From Cyclobacterium roseum (GTDB taxonomy: Bacteria; Bacteroidota; Bacteroidia; Cytophagales; Cyclobacteriaceae), in assembly GCF_010119225.1 (NCBI RefSeq), contig NZ_WNKF01000006.1, positions 124,001 to 188,000 of the forward strand: a stretch of DNA of 64,000 nt, read 5' to 3'. Positions 7,859-16,544 of this stretch are shown one piece after another (within the stretch, counting starts at the first letter, position 1; the number at the start of each line of letters is the position of its first letter). The translations under genes and the position numbers were made by a program. The notes under the pieces were generated by a model. It did no database searches and had not been told where the DNA came from. It saw only the letters and a list, made by a program, of their open reading frames with translations.

Positions 7859-8539
7859 CTATTTACTTTGTATTCTTAACATCTTATTTCCTCCTTTTTG
7901 AAATTCATAGCTAACAGATTCAATGCTGCAGCTATAGCCAGTTCCAAATTCCTCCAGGATGCCATCTAAAACTTCGGATTTTTTTGCATTCAGATTTAAC
8001 AAGGGAAAAACCCTTATTTCTTTACAGATTCTCAACATTTCTGCCATAGATTTTATATGAAATTCAATCCCAAGTTTTGAGTACAGGATTAAAAAATGAG
8101 AACTCAACCCCAGGTCAAAGGTATGCGCTTTAAAACCTGTCGTTTCAGGCAGCTCATGAGGTACATACCGATGTTGATTTTTTCCCAATTCAAAATCAGC
8201 AATAAAATCTGACATGGCACGCATCCTAATGTATTCCAGTTCCTCCAAATCTTTTATCGAAGTCCAAACAAAATTATTTTGATTTTCTCTCATTTGCTTC
8301 ATGACGTTATCCTTTGCTAATACAATCTGCCTATTCAATTCATCTTTCGAGAATTGATAAATTGGGTCAAGCGAAGTAACCGTCTTGTTTTGTTGTGTCA
8401 TTTCGTAATTAAAACTCGCTGGACCGTCCCCAAAACTTATTATCTTTTTATCAAGGTCAGGGCCTGTTAAGTTAAACATGCTTTTATACTCCGCTAATGA
8501 TCGCCCCCAGGGAACTGTATTTTTTAATTCAAATGCCAT
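7859..8539 (-). CDS. SAM-dependent methyltransferase-like protein
   Basis: A 226-residue soluble protein. The N-terminal KIISFGDGPASFNYEM stretch occupies the place of a class I methyltransferase motif I (E/DxGxGxG), and TFDLGLSSHFLILYS with a downstream RICKEIRVFPLLNL matches the later Rossmann strands (motifs IV to VI). The first motif is atypical, so methyl transfer is likely but not certain. No neighbour suggests a substrate: it sits alone in the accessory patch between repeat B and the methyltransferase remnant. Minus strand, ATG start at 8539. Confidence 0.6.
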   Translation of the reverse strand: MAFELKNTVPWGRSLAEYKSMFNLTGPDLDKKIISFGDGPASFNYEMTQQNKTVTSLDPIYQFSKDELNRQIVLAKDNVMKQMRENQNNFVWTSIKDLEELEYIRMRAMSDFIADFELGKNQHRYVPHELPETTGFKAHTFDLGLSSHFLILYSKLGIEFHIKSMAEMLRICKEIRVFPLLNLNAKKSEVLDGILEEFGTGYSCSIESVSYEFQKGGNKMLRIQSK

Positions 8540-8652
8540 TGTTTTTACTTTATACCTTCGTAAACACTGAAATTGAATTATTTCTAATTCATGCGGATGC
8601 AGTTAAACCCTATTTCCCAGAGCCACCTAAGCTAATCAAATTAATCCATAGG

Positions 8653-8826
8653 CTAGACTCCTGATTCCTGATTTCGAATCCAATGATTTTCTATTTTCTG
8701 TTCTGAAACAATTCTCGCAAGAGTCCCGGTTCCGCAGCCCAAAGCTAAAACATTAATGTTTTTTTGATTGGCTATCAAAAGGATAGCGTCAAATAAACCG
8801 TTAATCCTATTGGTCTTAAACCAACC
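8653..8826 (-). pseudogene. methyltransferase N-terminal remnant
   Basis: Read on the minus strand this segment gives NGLFDAILLIANQ and then INVLALGCGTGTLARIV, a class I SAM methyltransferase motif I, ending shortly after at a TAG (8655-8653). The rest of the enzyme is missing and there is no start codon of its own. It directly follows, in another frame, the stop of the fusion gene at 8816, so it marks a recombination junction at the end of operon B. Recognition rests on motif I and the preceding helix only. Confidence 0.55.
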
Positions 8827-11179
8827 TGGAAAAGCCGCTTTTCGCTACCTCCTCGTCCCGTAAATTGCGGTAACTGCCTGTGGACAGGCTTTCTGAAAGT
8901 GCAGAAAACACCTTGTCCAAAGCGAGCCCATATTTTTCTACCTCCACTTCCCCATGGGCAAGGCTGGGGTAAAAGGCCGTGCCCGCCAAAAAGCCCTGGG
9001 CCAACATCATTCGGGTAAACAAGGTACGCAGGCGCTCTCCATCCGGATGAACAAATCGAAAGCCAGCCAGGCAAGGAAAGCCGGTGACTTCGATGGGCAA
9101 TCCCCATTTTTGGCCCAGCTCCCTCCACAGCTGCTGAACCTTGCCACCTGTTTCGGCCAGGCGGCCGGGAAGATCGTGTTTTTTCATTTCTCCCAGCGTG
9201 GCCACAGCCGCCACGGGACCAATGCTTTCACTCCAGTAGGTACTGCTGATAAAGGATCGATGTGCGCCCTCCATGGCCCATTTCCCTCCGATCACGGCTC
9301 CAATGGGAAAGCCATTGCCCAGAGCTTTGGCAAAAATCGCCATGTCGGGATCCACCCTGTACCGCAGGTGAAGTCCGCCCAGGTGCATCCTCCATCCGGC
9401 GGTGATTTCATCAAAGATCAAGACAATCCCCAACCGCTGCGTCTCCTCCCGGATCAGCTCCAAAAATCCGGGAAGGGGATCCTGATTCCTTGCCGGCTCC
9501 ATCACCACTGCCGCCAGTTGCTGCCCATGGGTTTTGATCAATTGCCTAAACCCATCCACATCATTGTAGCGAAATGTGAAGGCGGTGCCTCGTAATTCTT
9601 CCGGTACACCAGCCGGTTCCAGGCCCGGTAGTAAGTGGCCTTTCAAGGCATCTGAGGTCCCCAGGTTGGCCGCCAGGTACCAATCCTGCCAGCCATGGTA
9701 GCCACAAATCCCCACAATAGACCTGCCCGTAGTCGCCCGGGCAATGCGTACCGCCACAGCACAGGCTTCCCCTCCGCCACGGGCCATCCTGACCTGATCG
9801 GCCCAGGGATGTAGCACACAAAGTTCATCCGCCAATGCCAGCTCCTCGGGTGGATTCAGGGAACTCATATTGCCCATCCTGATGCACCGCATGACCGCCT
9901 CATTCACCGCCGGATGGGCATAGCCCAGCAGGCAGGAACCCACCGCATGGGTGGAAAAGTCATAATAATGGTTGCCGTCCAGGTCCCAGACCTCACAACC
10001 CCGGGCTTCACGGAAATAAGGGGGCCAATGCCCGGGCGCCAGGTTTTCCGGCCGCTTGCTGAGCAGGTGAACCCCTCCGGGAATCCGGCTTTTGGCCCGA
10101 CGGTAAAGTTCCTGGTTCTCCGCCTGCTTTTCTTCTGCGCATCCGAGCAGGCGCATGCCATTATTACAGAAAATTTGTTCCCGGTCGTTTTTGTTCAGCC
10201 CCATCCATTCACAGGCCTGTTTCAATGCCCTGAGGGATTCGATACCTACCAGGCTGGGCTCCGCCCATGCCTGCTTCCAGTCACAGGACTGCTGGTCCAG
10301 CCAGATAAACCCATCACCCACCGTTACGGCTTTTCCCCGAAGGGAGGAAACCGGAAAATCACTTCCCCACAACAACCGGCCTGGGCCAAAATGGTGCAAA
10401 ATCGACATCATGGCCTGGGGTTCACAGATTCCTGACATGTCAAACCAAACATTGGGCAGGTCCTTTAATGCCGAGATCCCGGCAGCATGGGGTCCATGGA
10501 AAGAACGGGCCACATGGGCAAGGACCAGTCGGATACCGGGATATTGCAAGCACATGCGGCGGATGGTTTCCCGATTGGAAGGATCCGTAATGGCCCGGTC
10601 TTTCATGATGTGCAACATGACCACCGCCTTCCGCTCATGCGCCCATTGCCACCAGTATTCCGGAAAAAATCCACTGATGGAGCTTTGGGGAGTAGGCTTT
10701 TCTCTGCTGTACACATGGTAAGGTTTTAGCCCTACCACCTGTGGATGCGCCAGGGTCTCTGCCAGGTCTTCCACCCGCATTTCGGGCCGCACCAATGCCA
10801 GCCCCCTGCTCCGGGGATCCTGGTCCAACTGCTCCCGGAGAAAAGCGTTCGATGCGTATATATCTGCCAAAGGAAGCGGTGCCGGGAAAAACAAGCCCCC
10901 CAGCAGCCTGGCTCCGGGAAAAAAGGGTTTCACCCCTGATGCCCATTCCGGAATGCCTACCGAGGCCGGACCACCCGTCCACAGGCCTGGTTCCTTCAGG
11001 TTCAGGTCTCCGGTCTGGTAAATATGGGCATGACTGTCCCATACCCTGTCCGGTAGAAAATCCGCAAGGTTTTCCACCATTTCCCTGTCCTTGGTGGAAA
11101 AGCTCCAGGAGTACCCCCCCTGATTCCTGTATTTGTCATCGCTCATTTGCCCATCGTTTCGCAGTTTAAAATCATCCAT
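8816..11179 (-). CDS. amidohydrolase - class III aminotransferase fusion
   Basis: A 787-residue two-domain protein in one frame. Residues 1-355 are an amidohydrolase (Amidohydro_2, TIM barrel): DSHAH with His50 and His52 as metal ligands, LVLAHVARS, and GSDFPVS with the catalytic Asp. Residues 360-787 are a PLP-dependent class III aminotransferase of the glutamate-1-semialdehyde mutase type: RIPGGVHLLS, GGGEACAVAVRIAR, IFDEITAGWR and Lys618 in FAKALGNGFPIG. No signal peptide, so cytosolic. The fusion suggests consecutive hydrolytic and transamination steps or a shared intermediate. Last gene of operon B; its start overlaps the stop of the BNR gene by one base (TAATG). The last residues (GFSRLV) abut a methyltransferase remnant and may be altered. 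The substrate is unknown. Confidence 0.9.
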   Translation of the reverse strand: MDDFKLRNDGQMSDDKYRNQGGYSWSFSTKDREMVENLADFLPDRVWDSHAHIYQTGDLNLKEPGLWTGGPASVGIPEWASGVKPFFPGARLLGGLFFPAPLPLADIYASNAFLREQLDQDPRSRGLALVRPEMRVEDLAETLAHPQVVGLKPYHVYSREKPTPQSSISGFFPEYWWQWAHERKAVVMLHIMKDRAITDPSNRETIRRMCLQYPGIRLVLAHVARSFHGPHAAGISALKDLPNVWFDMSGICEPQAMMSILHHFGPGRLLWGSDFPVSSLRGKAVTVGDGFIWLDQQSCDWKQAWAEPSLVGIESLRALKQACEWMGLNKNDREQIFCNNGMRLLGCAEEKQAENQELYRRAKSRIPGGVHLLSKRPENLAPGHWPPYFREARGCEVWDLDGNHYYDFSTHAVGSCLLGYAHPAVNEAVMRCIRMGNMSSLNPPEELALADELCVLHPWADQVRMARGGGEACAVAVRIARATTGRSIVGICGYHGWQDWYLAANLGTSDALKGHLLPGLEPAGVPEELRGTAFTFRYNDVDGFRQLIKTHGQQLAAVVMEPARNQDPLPGFLELIREETQRLGIVLIFDEITAGWRMHLGGLHLRYRVDPDMAIFAKALGNGFPIGAVIGGKWAMEGAHRSFISSTYWSESIGPVAAVATLGEMKKHDLPGRLAETGGKVQQLWRELGQKWGLPIEVTGFPCLAGFRFVHPDGERLRTLFTRMMLAQGFLAGTAFYPSLAHGEVEVEKYGLALDKVFSALSESLSTGSYRNLRDEEVAKSGFSRLV

Positions 11180-12300
11180 TATTTACCTAATTCCACCCTA
11201 ATGAACCGGATACTTGTTTTATCCGGATGGGTGCCCTGGTAATAATAGGCCAGCAGTTGCCCGTTTCCCAAATCCATCAGTTGGGGATGTCCCATGGAAA
11301 AGCGGGACATTTCTGCCCAGGCTTCCTGCATTTTCATGTACCTGCTGTCCTGCATTTCCGAGAGCAATGTTTCCAGCCGCATGGCCTCATCAAAGGTCTT
11401 CCCTTCATCCCGGCTGATGTAGGCGTGAATTACCGGCATTTCCCTTCGGTCGATGGCCACCAGGGCCAACCGGCCTTCCTTTAAGGCCACCGGCCTCCCT
11501 GGCTGTCCGTAGATGCCGGTATCTTTGGGTTGGCTCCAACTTTTGCCTCCATCCCTGCTTTCCGCCCGGTGAATATTTTGGTATTGATTCTGCCTCCCAT
11601 CAAAGGTCCAAAAGAAGTTGACCAGTGACTGCCCATCCGGAAGTACTGCCGGCCGCTGGTCCCAATAATACATGCCTGGTTCGCTTGTAACCAGACTCAG
11701 GCCGCCCCAGGAATTTCCGTTGTCCCTGGAAAACAGGCAAGCCGATCGGTGCAGCCAGGGTTTGGGATCATGGCGGAATTTATTGATTTCAAACTGGCAA
11801 ATCAAGGTCCCATCGACCAGGGACATTGGGGGACCGGTCAAGGGCACCGGGCCTCCGGCACTTTCGGTATCCATCAGGCGGGGAGCGGACCAGTCCCTGC
11901 CCTCATTCTCACTGAAACTGTAAAAAATCCGCGTATCTTTCAGGCTTTCATTTTGGGGATCAAAAAAGGGTGCATCGGGCTCGGAAGCATCGACCCAATT
12001 AACGACCATCAACACCCGGCTACCACCCAGTGCGAGGAAATACAGGCTATGGGAATTGCCAGGGTGTCCTCCGATGGGCGGTAATGCCACCGGTTCAAAT
12101 GGCGGCACCCAGGACCTGCCCCCATCATCTGACCAGGTCATCATGGCCTGCATCTGCTTACCATCTTTTTTCCTATCGGCTGCCCTGAATCCTGCCAGCC
12201 AGCGGCTGGAGGACAACACTTCCATGGCGGGAAAGGTAAGGCTTTTGAGGCCTGAGGCTTCCGGCAATCCACGCACATGTCCTTTTTCCAGAATTCGCAT
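11179..12300 (-). CDS. BNR/sialidase-family protein without signal peptide
   Basis: A 373-residue beta-propeller with five recognisable Asp-boxes (S/T-x-D-x-G-x-x-W/F): SDDGGRSW, SENEGRDW, SRDNGNSW, SRDGGKSW and SRDEGKTF. It begins MRILEKGHVRGL with no export signal, so unlike the other BNR proteins here it is probably cytoplasmic. It is the sixth gene of operon B, 12 bp after the symporter gene and overlapping the fusion enzyme by one base. It may hydrolyse an imported conjugate inside the cell, or be a lyase or isomerase using the same fold. Family assignment is strong; sialidase activity is not shown. Confidence 0.82.
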   Translation of the reverse strand: MRILEKGHVRGLPEASGLKSLTFPAMEVLSSSRWLAGFRAADRKKDGKQMQAMMTWSDDGGRSWVPPFEPVALPPIGGHPGNSHSLYFLALGGSRVLMVVNWVDASEPDAPFFDPQNESLKDTRIFYSFSENEGRDWSAPRLMDTESAGGPVPLTGPPMSLVDGTLICQFEINKFRHDPKPWLHRSACLFSRDNGNSWGGLSLVTSEPGMYYWDQRPAVLPDGQSLVNFFWTFDGRQNQYQNIHRAESRDGGKSWSQPKDTGIYGQPGRPVALKEGRLALVAIDRREMPVIHAYISRDEGKTFDEAMRLETLLSEMQDSRYMKMQEAWAEMSRFSMGHPQLMDLGNGQLLAYYYQGTHPDKTSIRFIRVELGK

Positions 12301-12312
12301 AGTGAAGGTCTA

Positions 12313-14817
12313 TTATTTCTTTTCTGAAGAAGCCTTGAATATCGCTGCTTCCCGGCTGCGCTTGGCCATGGTCTCCGGGTTTCCCAGCACTTTTACATCC
12401 AGAAAACTAAAAAAGCTTCCCAAAACCATTCCCACCAAAAGGGATACCGGCATGATGAACAGCACTTCAATCCCCATAAACTTAAAGAAGGCAATGGCTA
12501 CGGCCATGCCCACACTTCCTACTCCACCCCAAAAGGTACCCCGTGCGGTGGCAAAAGGAACAAAAAGGGCCATAAAAAACAGCACAAACAGGGGCGAAAC
12601 AAATAAATTCACCACCTTGACAATCACATCGTACAAATTGCCCTCCACCCTGCTGATCAGAACGCTAAGCACCAGGGCAAAGACCCCGACAAAGAAGGAA
12701 AGATTGCGCACGCTGGACATTTGGTTTTTTGGGGCTTTGTAATTCTTGGTAAACCTTTTGATCAGGTCCTCTGAGATCACGGAAGAGGTACTGTTAAGGC
12801 CGGAGGAAAGACTGGACATGGCCGCTGCCAGAATACCGGCCGCCACCAATCCGGAAATGCCCACCGGCAAACCCACCAGGATAAATTTGGGAAACAGCTG
12901 GTCTGCATGGGTAGCCACCGATTCCCCCGGTCCCATATATTGGGGAAAGGCAATAAAATAGGCCAGTACCGCCAGACCCACCAGGCCCAGCAGGGTTTGC
13001 ACTACAAAGGTGGTGATCAGGGAAACTCCAAATGTTTTTCTGGCCGTCTTTACATTTTCCGTCGCCAGAAAGCGCTGAATGGACATCTGGTCCGATCCGG
13101 AAGAGGCCACGTACCAGACAAAGGTAGTCAACAGGGCATTGCCAATGGTGAGGCGCTCCATGGCGTCCAGCCCAAATTTCAACTCCCCCCAATGTCCCAG
13201 CCACTCATCCGGAATCCAGGAGGTAAAGGAACCAAAGGTATAACTCACCACCAGAAGGGTAAGGATGGCTCCCCCCATCAACACCCCGGATTGGATCAGA
13301 TCGGTAAAAACCACCGCTTTTAATCCTCCCAGGGTGGTATAAAATATGGTAATCCCCATCAGCAAGACACTGATAATCAGTGTATATTTGGGGTCAAAAC
13401 CAAATATGGCTAGGATAGCGGTATGTACGGTGATAAAAATAATGGTACCCATCCAGAGGAACCTCAGGGACAGGAAAAAGAAAGTGGCCAGCAGCCGGAT
13501 GCTAACCCCTAAATTGATTTCCAGTATTTCATAGGCACTGGTCACCCTCAGCTTCATAAATTTGGGAATCAAAAACCATCCCACCACATAATAGATCAAT
13601 GGAAAGACCAGAATCCCAGAAAAGATTACCGGGCCATATTTCACCATTTCTCCGGGATAGGAAAGGTAACTCAAGGAACTTAACAGCGTCGCAAACAGCG
13701 ACAGCCCGACGGCTATGGGGTTCATTTTGCCCCCACCCAAATAGTAGTCCTTTTCATTTTTGTTCTTTTTGGAAAAATAATAGCCAATGCCTACCATTCC
13801 TGCCAGGTAAAAAATCACCATCAGCCAGTCGGCCAAAGCCAGGGTATGCTCCTGCCGCCTGTCCAGGGTCAATATACTGTATGCCGCTGTAGCTCTGATG
13901 TCGGCATTCGCTTGACCTAAAGGGCCTGCATTTTCAGGTGCTACAGGCTCTTCCAGGGGATTTTTGTTTTCCAACAGGTCCTTAAGTACAGGTAAATCCC
14001 CTGCTTGTCCGGCCTTTCCCAAGGCGATGGCCATCTCCATGCGCTCCCCTTTATTCGGAGCGGTTTTGTAAGCCAGCAATTCCTCCCTGATGGAATGGAA
14101 GGTACTGGAATTTCTTTCATTTTCAAGGGCGTGGACAAAGGCTGCAGTCAACAGGTACACCCTTGCCATGGAATTATCGGACACTGCCAATGCTTCCCGG
14201 GCCAGTTCGTTCCAGGGTATCACCTTTTCTTCATTTCTGATGGAATAGGCCGCCTGCATGCGGAGCAGGTCATCCAGTTGCCTGTCCAATGCCAGGTCCA
14301 TTAGTGCCGAAATATCATCTTCTCCCTGAAGGGTGCTCCATAGGGTGTACACATAAAGCGAATTGACGGGACCTTCCAAAACCTCTTTGGTTGCCCCGGG
14401 TGCCCATTCGTTCAGGTTATGGCCCAGTTTGGCCATGGTTTCGGCAGCATGAATCCGGTCCGCTCCCTGTCTGTCCTGAAAAGCCTTTACAATTTTATCA
14501 ATATACTCCTTTTCTGAAGCCGGATCGGATTGGGCCAAAACCCGCCAAATACCTATCCGGTAAGGGGACTGGGATTCCCATTTGCTTTTTTCTTCCAGAA
14601 AAGTCTCCCGGACAGATTCCCGGTACCCGGACCAAATTTTATATTCCGCTGCATGTACCTTCACCCAAGATTCCTGGCTTTGCATCACCTGGTCCAATTC
14701 CTTCACCGCTTTTTCCCTCAACTCATCACTGACGGTGTTGTCTTTTTTGTCACAGCCAAAAAACAATAAAGTAAATAAGCAAAGCAGGCAGGAAAGGAAT
14801 GGTTTTTTGTATTTCAT
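12313..14817 (-). CDS. sodium/solute symporter with N-terminal HEAT-like lipoprotein domain
   Basis: An 834-residue fusion. Residues 1-22 form a signal sequence ending LLFFGC, a lipoprotein-like cleavage site. Residues 25-325 are alpha-helical with HEAT-like repeats (AAYSIRNEEK, AIALGKAGQAGDLPVLKDLL, ATAAYSILTL). From about 333 a sodium/solute symporter (SSS) domain with a dozen or so membrane segments begins (ALADWLMVIFYLAGMVGIGYY, FYTTLGGLKAVVFTDLIQSG). It should sit in the inner membrane with the HEAT part in the periplasm, where it could capture or relay substrate. Fifth gene of operon B, directly after the PhyH gene (TGATG overlap). It is the only obvious inner-membrane importer of the locus, so probably carries the regulon's substrate. 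Confidence 0.85.
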   Translation of the reverse strand: MKYKKPFLSCLLCLFTLLFFGCDKKDNTVSDELREKAVKELDQVMQSQESWVKVHAAEYKIWSGYRESVRETFLEEKSKWESQSPYRIGIWRVLAQSDPASEKEYIDKIVKAFQDRQGADRIHAAETMAKLGHNLNEWAPGATKEVLEGPVNSLYVYTLWSTLQGEDDISALMDLALDRQLDDLLRMQAAYSIRNEEKVIPWNELAREALAVSDNSMARVYLLTAAFVHALENERNSSTFHSIREELLAYKTAPNKGERMEMAIALGKAGQAGDLPVLKDLLENKNPLEEPVAPENAGPLGQANADIRATAAYSILTLDRRQEHTLALADWLMVIFYLAGMVGIGYYFSKKNKNEKDYYLGGGKMNPIAVGLSLFATLLSSLSYLSYPGEMVKYGPVIFSGILVFPLIYYVVGWFLIPKFMKLRVTSAYEILEINLGVSIRLLATFFFLSLRFLWMGTIIFITVHTAILAIFGFDPKYTLIISVLLMGITIFYTTLGGLKAVVFTDLIQSGVLMGGAILTLLVVSYTFGSFTSWIPDEWLGHWGELKFGLDAMERLTIGNALLTTFVWYVASSGSDQMSIQRFLATENVKTARKTFGVSLITTFVVQTLLGLVGLAVLAYFIAFPQYMGPGESVATHADQLFPKFILVGLPVGISGLVAAGILAAAMSSLSSGLNSTSSVISEDLIKRFTKNYKAPKNQMSSVRNLSFFVGVFALVLSVLISRVEGNLYDVIVKVVNLFVSPLFVLFFMALFVPFATARGTFWGGVGSVGMAVAIAFFKFMGIEVLFIMPVSLLVGMVLGSFFSFLDVKVLGNPETMAKRSREAAIFKASSEKK

Positions 14818-15566
14818 CAGGTGCTTTGGTTCAATGATTTAACATAGGCTGCTTTGGCGACCACATCTTCTTTGGCCGATGTGCCGAAATAAATCAATCC
14901 CATGGCTTTTCGGCTTCTTTGGCTGCTGGTGTTTGGGCTGGCCCGGTGGATGGTCAACGCATGGTGTACCAGCAAATCCCCGGGCCTGGCGGGAAAAAAC
15001 ACCTCGTTTTCCAGGTCATCCGGAGTGCCAAAATCTGCAATCCCCTGTGAAAACCCCAGTGTTTGGGTGGGCGAATGGTCCCTCATTCCCTTTTTATGGG
15101 AGCCCCGGACATAACTTACCCAGCCGTTTTCCTGGTCCACTTCCTCCAGTGCCAGCCACATGGTAACCGCACTCATGGGCTCCAGCATAAAATAAAACCC
15201 GTCCTGATGGGGAGGAGTGGCTTTGCCTATTTTGGGAGGTTTGTTAAAGTACTCCAGGGTTTTACCAATGACTTTTTCTTCCAGTAAATGTTCAGCCAGC
15301 TTTGTAAAGGTGCTGTCAAAGAGGACCTCTGCAAAGAAGGGATCGTATAGCTGAAGGTCCTGCAGCATCTTCAGGGTAGTGGTATCTCCCTTCACCTCAT
15401 ATTTGACATGCTCGGAGGGCATTTTGGCAACTTTGGTATTCACCAGGTCCTTTAGCCTGGCGTTGATCTCCGCCACCTGGTCCTGCTTTAGAAACCCGGG
15501 TAAATGAACATACCCGTTTTCAACAAATGATTTTTTAACTTTCGAAGCATCCATTTTTACGGTCAT
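14817..15566 (-). CDS. phytanoyl-CoA dioxygenase (PhyH) family protein
   Basis: A 249-residue Fe(II)/2-oxoglutarate oxygenase of the PhyH family. The iron triad is visible: His120 and Asp122 in TPPHQDGFYF and His207 in LTIHRASPN, with a following Arg near residue 219 for 2-oxoglutarate. The cupin core GSHKKGMRDHS is typical. Family members hydroxylate carbon next to an acid or cleave C-N, C-S and C-P linkages; here it may hydroxylate or dealkylate a substrate before the amino-transfer steps. Fourth gene of operon B, 57 bp after the preceding gene and overlapping the next by one base. Confidence 0.87.
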   Translation of the reverse strand: MTVKMDASKVKKSFVENGYVHLPGFLKQDQVAEINARLKDLVNTKVAKMPSEHVKYEVKGDTTTLKMLQDLQLYDPFFAEVLFDSTFTKLAEHLLEEKVIGKTLEYFNKPPKIGKATPPHQDGFYFMLEPMSAVTMWLALEEVDQENGWVSYVRGSHKKGMRDHSPTQTLGFSQGIADFGTPDDLENEVFFPARPGDLLVHHALTIHRASPNTSSQRSRKAMGLIYFGTSAKEDVVAKAAYVKSLNQST

Positions 15567-15623
15567 TGTTTGTTGCTTTTATTATCACTACCGACATATT
15601 TTTTCCCCGGAGGCCATTTATCC

Positions 15624-16544
15624 CTATTCTTCATCCCCTTCCTTTGGAAAAGGGTACCTTTCCATCAGGGCTCTCATTTCCTTGCTGAATTCCAAAAAAG
15701 AATGTTCCAGTTTCTCCTTCCCGGAGGGAGAATGGGAATGGTATCCCTTGTCAGGTCCCCTTTCTCCCTTGATCATTTTATCAAAAAAACCGGGCACTTC
15801 CCTGGCATTGGACAGTTCGGGATTGAGGTCTTTCATGACGACCCCATATATGAACGTACCCATTAGATCCATGTACCGGCAATTTCCGGCAAAAGGAAGG
15901 TAATAACCCGGATCATTTCTGCAGGCCCGATCAATGTCTGTCACTTCCACGTACCCATTTTCTACCAGGTAAAAGGCTTCCCTGGCCATGGCAGCGATCA
16001 ACCGGCTCCGGATTCCCTTACCCCCCATCAACAAGTAGGGATCTTTGCCCCATTTTTTACGGGCAAGGGTCATCAAAGCGGCTAGCATCTCACTATCCGT
16101 TTGCTGATTAGCGATTACTTCCAAAAATAAGGTTTCGTGTGCCGGATAGGTCCAGTTTACGCCCAGCAGCCTGGAGGGTGCCCGTACCTGGTTTTGCAGG
16201 TGCTCCAAAGGGATGCTTTCTGAATTAATGGCGATCAGGGCATCCTGGTCCGCCGCATGATCAATTTTCTTCAGGTAATTTTCTTTTTCTCCTGCCTTTT
16301 CGGATGTACCGGCCACCACGATCTGAAATCCCTTCAGGCTGGTAGGTTTGGCAAAATTTTCTTCCCAATCAAAGGTCCCCGATAGAGAAAGGCCGGAAAT
16401 CTCCGACAGCCTATTTACCTCTTCGGTAGGATTCCTGGGAGAAAAGCATTTGACCTGATGCCCTGCCTGGAGGAGACAGCAAACCACGGAAGGTAACATT
16501 TTACCCTCACCCACCACTGCTACCTTACAATTGAGGTATTTCAT
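15624..16544 (-). CDS. degenerate 3-hydroxyacyl-CoA dehydrogenase-like protein
   Basis: 306 residues from the ATG at 16544, which overlaps the aminotransferase stop as ATGA; this start is preferred to the longer reading to 16628. The fold matches the 3-hydroxyacyl-CoA dehydrogenase/lambda-crystallin family and the neighbour at 17857-18828, but the active site is altered. The Rossmann loop reads GEGKML (residues 12-17) without the third Gly, the SNTS motif is INSES (106-110), and the catalytic His of GxHW/GLHFF is Asn130 (GVNW). It is therefore likely inactive as a dehydrogenase or has another role, perhaps as a partner of its active paralogue. Third gene of operon B. Confidence 0.78.
   Translation of the reverse strand: MKYLNCKVAVVGEGKMLPSVVCCLLQAGHQVKCFSPRNPTEEVNRLSEISGLSLSGTFDWEENFAKPTSLKGFQIVVAGTSEKAGEKENYLKKIDHAADQDALIAINSESIPLEHLQNQVRAPSRLLGVNWTYPAHETLFLEVIANQQTDSEMLAALMTLARKKWGKDPYLLMGGKGIRSRLIAAMAREAFYLVENGYVEVTDIDRACRNDPGYYLPFAGNCRYMDLMGTFIYGVVMKDLNPELSNAREVPGFFDKMIKGERGPDKGYHSHSPSGKEKLEHSFLEFSKEMRALMERYPFPKEGDEE

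Noticed and set aside
8775-9128. 117-residue minus-strand frame at the 3' end of the fusion gene
   Set aside because: It runs in another frame across the aminotransferase domain, whose own frame carries the family pattern to its stop.
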